NCBI RefSeq assembly: GCF_900105175.1
Contig: NZ_LT629771.1
Location: forward strand, 5,164,501 to 5,228,500
Origin: Jiangella sp. DSM 45060
Lineage (GTDB): Bacteria; Actinomycetota; Actinomycetes; Jiangellales; Jiangellaceae
DNA: 64,000 nt
Direction: 5' to 3'
The notes below the pieces were generated by a model. That model saw nothing but the letters and a program-made list of their open reading frames with translations. It made no database searches and was not told the origin of the DNA. Positions 62,144 through 64,000 of this stretch are shown here, one piece after another. The first letter of the stretch is position 1. Every line of letters starts with the position of its first letter. The translations under genes and the position numbers were made by a program.

Positions 62144-62902
62144 ATGGATCTGCAACTCGACGGCGCTCGCGTCCTCGTCACCGGCGGCACCCGCGGCATC
62201 GGCCGGGCCATCGTCGAAGCGTTCCTCGACGAAGGCGCCACGGTCGGCTTCTGTGCCCGCGACGCCGACGCCGTCGGCGCCACGCAGGAGGCGCTGGCCG
62301 GCCGCGGCGCCGTCACCGGCAGCGTGGTCGACGTCGGCGACGGCGAGGCGCTCGCCGCCTGGGTCGACGAGTCGGCCACGGCGTTCGGCGGCCTCGACAC
62401 CGTGGTGGCGAACGTCAGCGCGCTGGCGATCCCGGACACCGAGGAGAACTGGCAGCTCAGCCTCAACGTCGACGTCATGCACACGGTCCGGCTGGTCCGG
62501 GCGGCGCTCCCGCACCTCGAGCGCTCGTCGATGCCGTCGATCATCGCCATCTCCAGCGTGTCCGGCCGCGAGTCCGACTTCGCCTCGGGGCCGTACGGCA
62601 CGGCCAAGACCGCCATCCTCGGCTACATCAGCGGGCTGGCCCTGCAGCTGGCCGAGAAGGGCATCCGCGCCAACACGGTGTCGCCGGGCAACACCTACTT
62701 CGACGGCGGCGTCTGGGCGATGATCGAGACCGGCAACCCCGACCTCTACCAGACGGCGGTGGGCCTCAACCCGACCGGCCACATGGGCACGCCGCAGGAG
62801 ATCGCCGCGCCGGTGGTCTTCCTCGCCAGCCCCGTGGCCGGCCGCATCAGCGGCGCCAACCTCGTGGTCGACGGCGCTCTCACCCGCGGCATCCAGGTGT
62901 AA
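62144..62902 (+). CDS. Short-chain dehydrogenase/reductase
   Basis: A 252-residue classical SDR. The cofactor motif is VTGGTRGIGRA (about 12-22). The NAG-like motif is changed to VANVSA. The catalytic set is Ser about 138 (ISSVSG), Tyr 151 and Lys 155 (YGTAK). The ending (ISGANLVVDGALTRGIQV) is standard. The Arg after the Gly motif and CARDADAV suggest NADP(H). It lies 13 nt after the amidase gene. Confidence 0.9.
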   Translation: MDLQLDGARVLVTGGTRGIGRAIVEAFLDEGATVGFCARDADAVGATQEALAGRGAVTGSVVDVGDGEALAAWVDESATAFGGLDTVVANVSALAIPDTEENWQLSLNVDVMHTVRLVRAALPHLERSSMPSIIAISSVSGRESDFASGPYGTAKTAILGYISGLALQLAEKGIRANTVSPGNTYFDGGVWAMIETGNPDLYQTAVGLNPTGHMGTPQEIAAPVVFLASPVAGRISGANLVVDGALTRGIQV

Positions 62903-62999
62903 CCGCGTCGATCGCTGACGCGGTCGTCGGTCATCTGACCGACGCGGCGGCGACGGCGAGCGCGCACGCTGGCCTCCACTCGTCCACGAGGGAGGTCAC

Positions 63000-63875
63000 A
63001 TGGCCAGGAACGTCTCCATCGCCGCGGTCAACTTCGCCGTCCAGCCGGTCGACGGCTTCGGCGGGTTCGCCGCCCACGCCGAACGGCTCCTCGCCGGCTG
63101 CCGGGGCGCCGACCTGGTGGTCTACCCGGAGCTGTTCACCGTCGAGCTGTTCACGACGCTGCCGGGGTGGCAGGACCTGCCGATCGCCGAGCTGACCCGC
63201 ATCGACCGCTACACCGACGACTACCTGGAGCTGTTCACGCGGCTGGCGCGCCGGAGCGGCCAGCACATCGTCGCCGGGTCGCACCTGATGGCCGACGGCG
63301 ACCGCTTCCTCAACGTCGCCCACCTGTTCACGCCCGACGGCGACATCGTCAAGCACGCCAAGACGCACATCTTCCCGGCCGAGGCCGACTGGCACACGTC
63401 CGAGGGCGACGTCATGGAGGCCTTCGACCTGCCGTTCGCCCGGGTCGGCTTCAACGTCTGCTACGAGGCCGAGATCCCGGAGTGCGCGGCGACCCTGGCC
63501 GAGCAGGGCGCCGAGATCATCCTCAGCCCGTCGTACACGTTCACCGAGCACGGCTTCTGGCGGGTGCGCCACTGCGCCCAGGCGCGCGCCGTCGAGAACC
63601 AGGTGTATGTCGTGCACTGCAGCACCGGCGGGGCGCCGGGCGCGCCGCTGCCGCTGGGCTGGGCGCAGAGCTCGATCCTCAGCCCCTGCGACGCGATCTT
63701 CTCGCCGAAGGGGATCGTCGCCGAGGCGACCGCGAACACCGAGGCGGTGGTCCGCGGCATCGTCGATCTCGACCTGCTGGCGATCAACCGCGAGACCGGC
63801 GCCGCACCCACCTACCGCGACCGCCGCCGCCGGGCCGACCTCTACAAGTCCTGGCCGTCGCACGTCGCACTCTGA
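63000..63875 (+). CDS. Nitrilase-superfamily amidohydrolase
   Basis: A 291-residue carbon-nitrogen hydrolase with the complete triad Glu 44 (VYPELFTVELF), Lys 121 (KHAKTHIFPAE) and Cys 154 (GFNVCYEAEIPE). It cleaves a non-peptide C-N bond such as an amide or carbamoyl group. The ATG has GAGGGAGG upstream. The 97 nt between it and the SDR hold no gene. Neighbours suggest successive deamidation and oxidation of a nitrogen compound. Confidence 0.9.
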   Translation: MARNVSIAAVNFAVQPVDGFGGFAAHAERLLAGCRGADLVVYPELFTVELFTTLPGWQDLPIAELTRIDRYTDDYLELFTRLARRSGQHIVAGSHLMADGDRFLNVAHLFTPDGDIVKHAKTHIFPAEADWHTSEGDVMEAFDLPFARVGFNVCYEAEIPECAATLAEQGAEIILSPSYTFTEHGFWRVRHCAQARAVENQVYVVHCSTGGAPGAPLPLGWAQSSILSPCDAIFSPKGIVAEATANTEAVVRGIVDLDLLAINRETGAAPTYRDRRRRADLYKSWPSHVAL

Positions 63876-63891
63876 CCAGAAGGAGACATCG

Positions 63892-64000
63892 ATGGGACAC
63901 CTCCAGCTGCCCGAGGGCAAGAAGATCGCCGTCAACCTCGGCACCGACTTCGACGCCCAGTGCCTGTGGCTCGGCGCGTTCAACCGCACCAGCCCGTCGT
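63892..64000 (+). CDS. Polysaccharide-deacetylase-like protein (5' end only)
   Basis: Only 36 codons are visible: MGHLQLPEGKKIAVNLGTDF and DAQCLWLGAFNRTSPS. Strand text followed by T-D-F-D-A and an L-W-L-G-x-F block is typical of the N-terminus of PuuE/allantoinase-like polysaccharide deacetylases, where the Asp pair binds metal. AAGGAGA precedes the ATG, and it is 16 nt after the nitrilase gene. A PuuE-like enzyme would fit an amide or ureide pathway, but the assignment rests on very little sequence. Confidence 0.55.
   Translation, partial: MGHLQLPEGKKIAVNLGTDFDAQCLWLGAFNRTSPS

Overview
This is a very GC-rich stretch of chromosome from an actinobacterium. Supporting evidence: strong G/C bias at third codon positions, many GTG starts and some TTG starts, the mycothiol gene mshB, a DUF3117 micro-protein, a DivIVA-domain protein, a LuxR regulator of the large ATP-binding type, and a CU044_5270-family partner of a sigma factor. 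I cannot place the genus from sequence alone; a Jiangellales/Propionibacteriales-like organism is only a guess. I saw no rRNA, tRNA, prophage, intact insertion sequence or CRISPR array.

Left part (1-33.8 kb). A divergent HxlR regulator/hydrolase pair opens the window. It leads into a conserved actinobacterial core: leucyl aminopeptidase, DUF3117, PaaX regulator with enoyl-CoA hydratase, tag, DivIVA-domain protein, a FolP2-like protein, a LOG-family protein, dapE, dapD, dapC, ferredoxin, a CG3035-type N-acetylglutamate synthase candidate, and further right mshB and typA. From memory these genes also cluster in Mycobacterium tuberculosis (about Rv1165-Rv1211), so this is an ancestral neighbourhood with local insertions. 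The insertions include an ArsR/SRPBCC pair, an amino-acid permease, an ECF sigma/anti-sigma-like pair, a secreted I36-type inhibitor, a gamma-glutamyltransferase and two probable secreted or membrane-anchored cell-wall/protease-like proteins. dapC, dapD and dapE supply the succinylase branch of diaminopimelate/lysine synthesis. A 1353-residue VanW-domain membrane protein with a huge disordered cytoplasmic part lies at 28.4-32.4 kb.

Middle part (34-54.8 kb). After a GAF regulator and a 54-bp x 8 minisatellite come three oligopeptide/dipeptide-type ABC transporter clusters, all on the minus strand. Cluster A (35.8-41.5 kb) and cluster C (48.2-54.8 kb) are complete: lipoprotein, two permeases, two ATPases. 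Cluster B (41.8-45.3 kb) has only the lipoprotein and permeases. Its lipoprotein is clearly paralogous to that of A, so it probably borrows ATPases. typA and a decayed gene separate B from C. In all three clusters a strong hairpin lies just after the lipoprotein gene and before the permeases.

Right part (55-64 kb). An ArsR/MFS pair with a good operator-like inverted repeat is followed by a Sdh1-type succinate dehydrogenase operon (membrane subunit, flavoprotein, iron-sulfur protein) and a pterin carbinolamine dehydratase. The window ends in an amide-catabolism-like run: acetamidase/formamidase, short-chain dehydrogenase, nitrilase-family amidase, and the start of a polysaccharide-deacetylase-like gene that is cut by the window edge.
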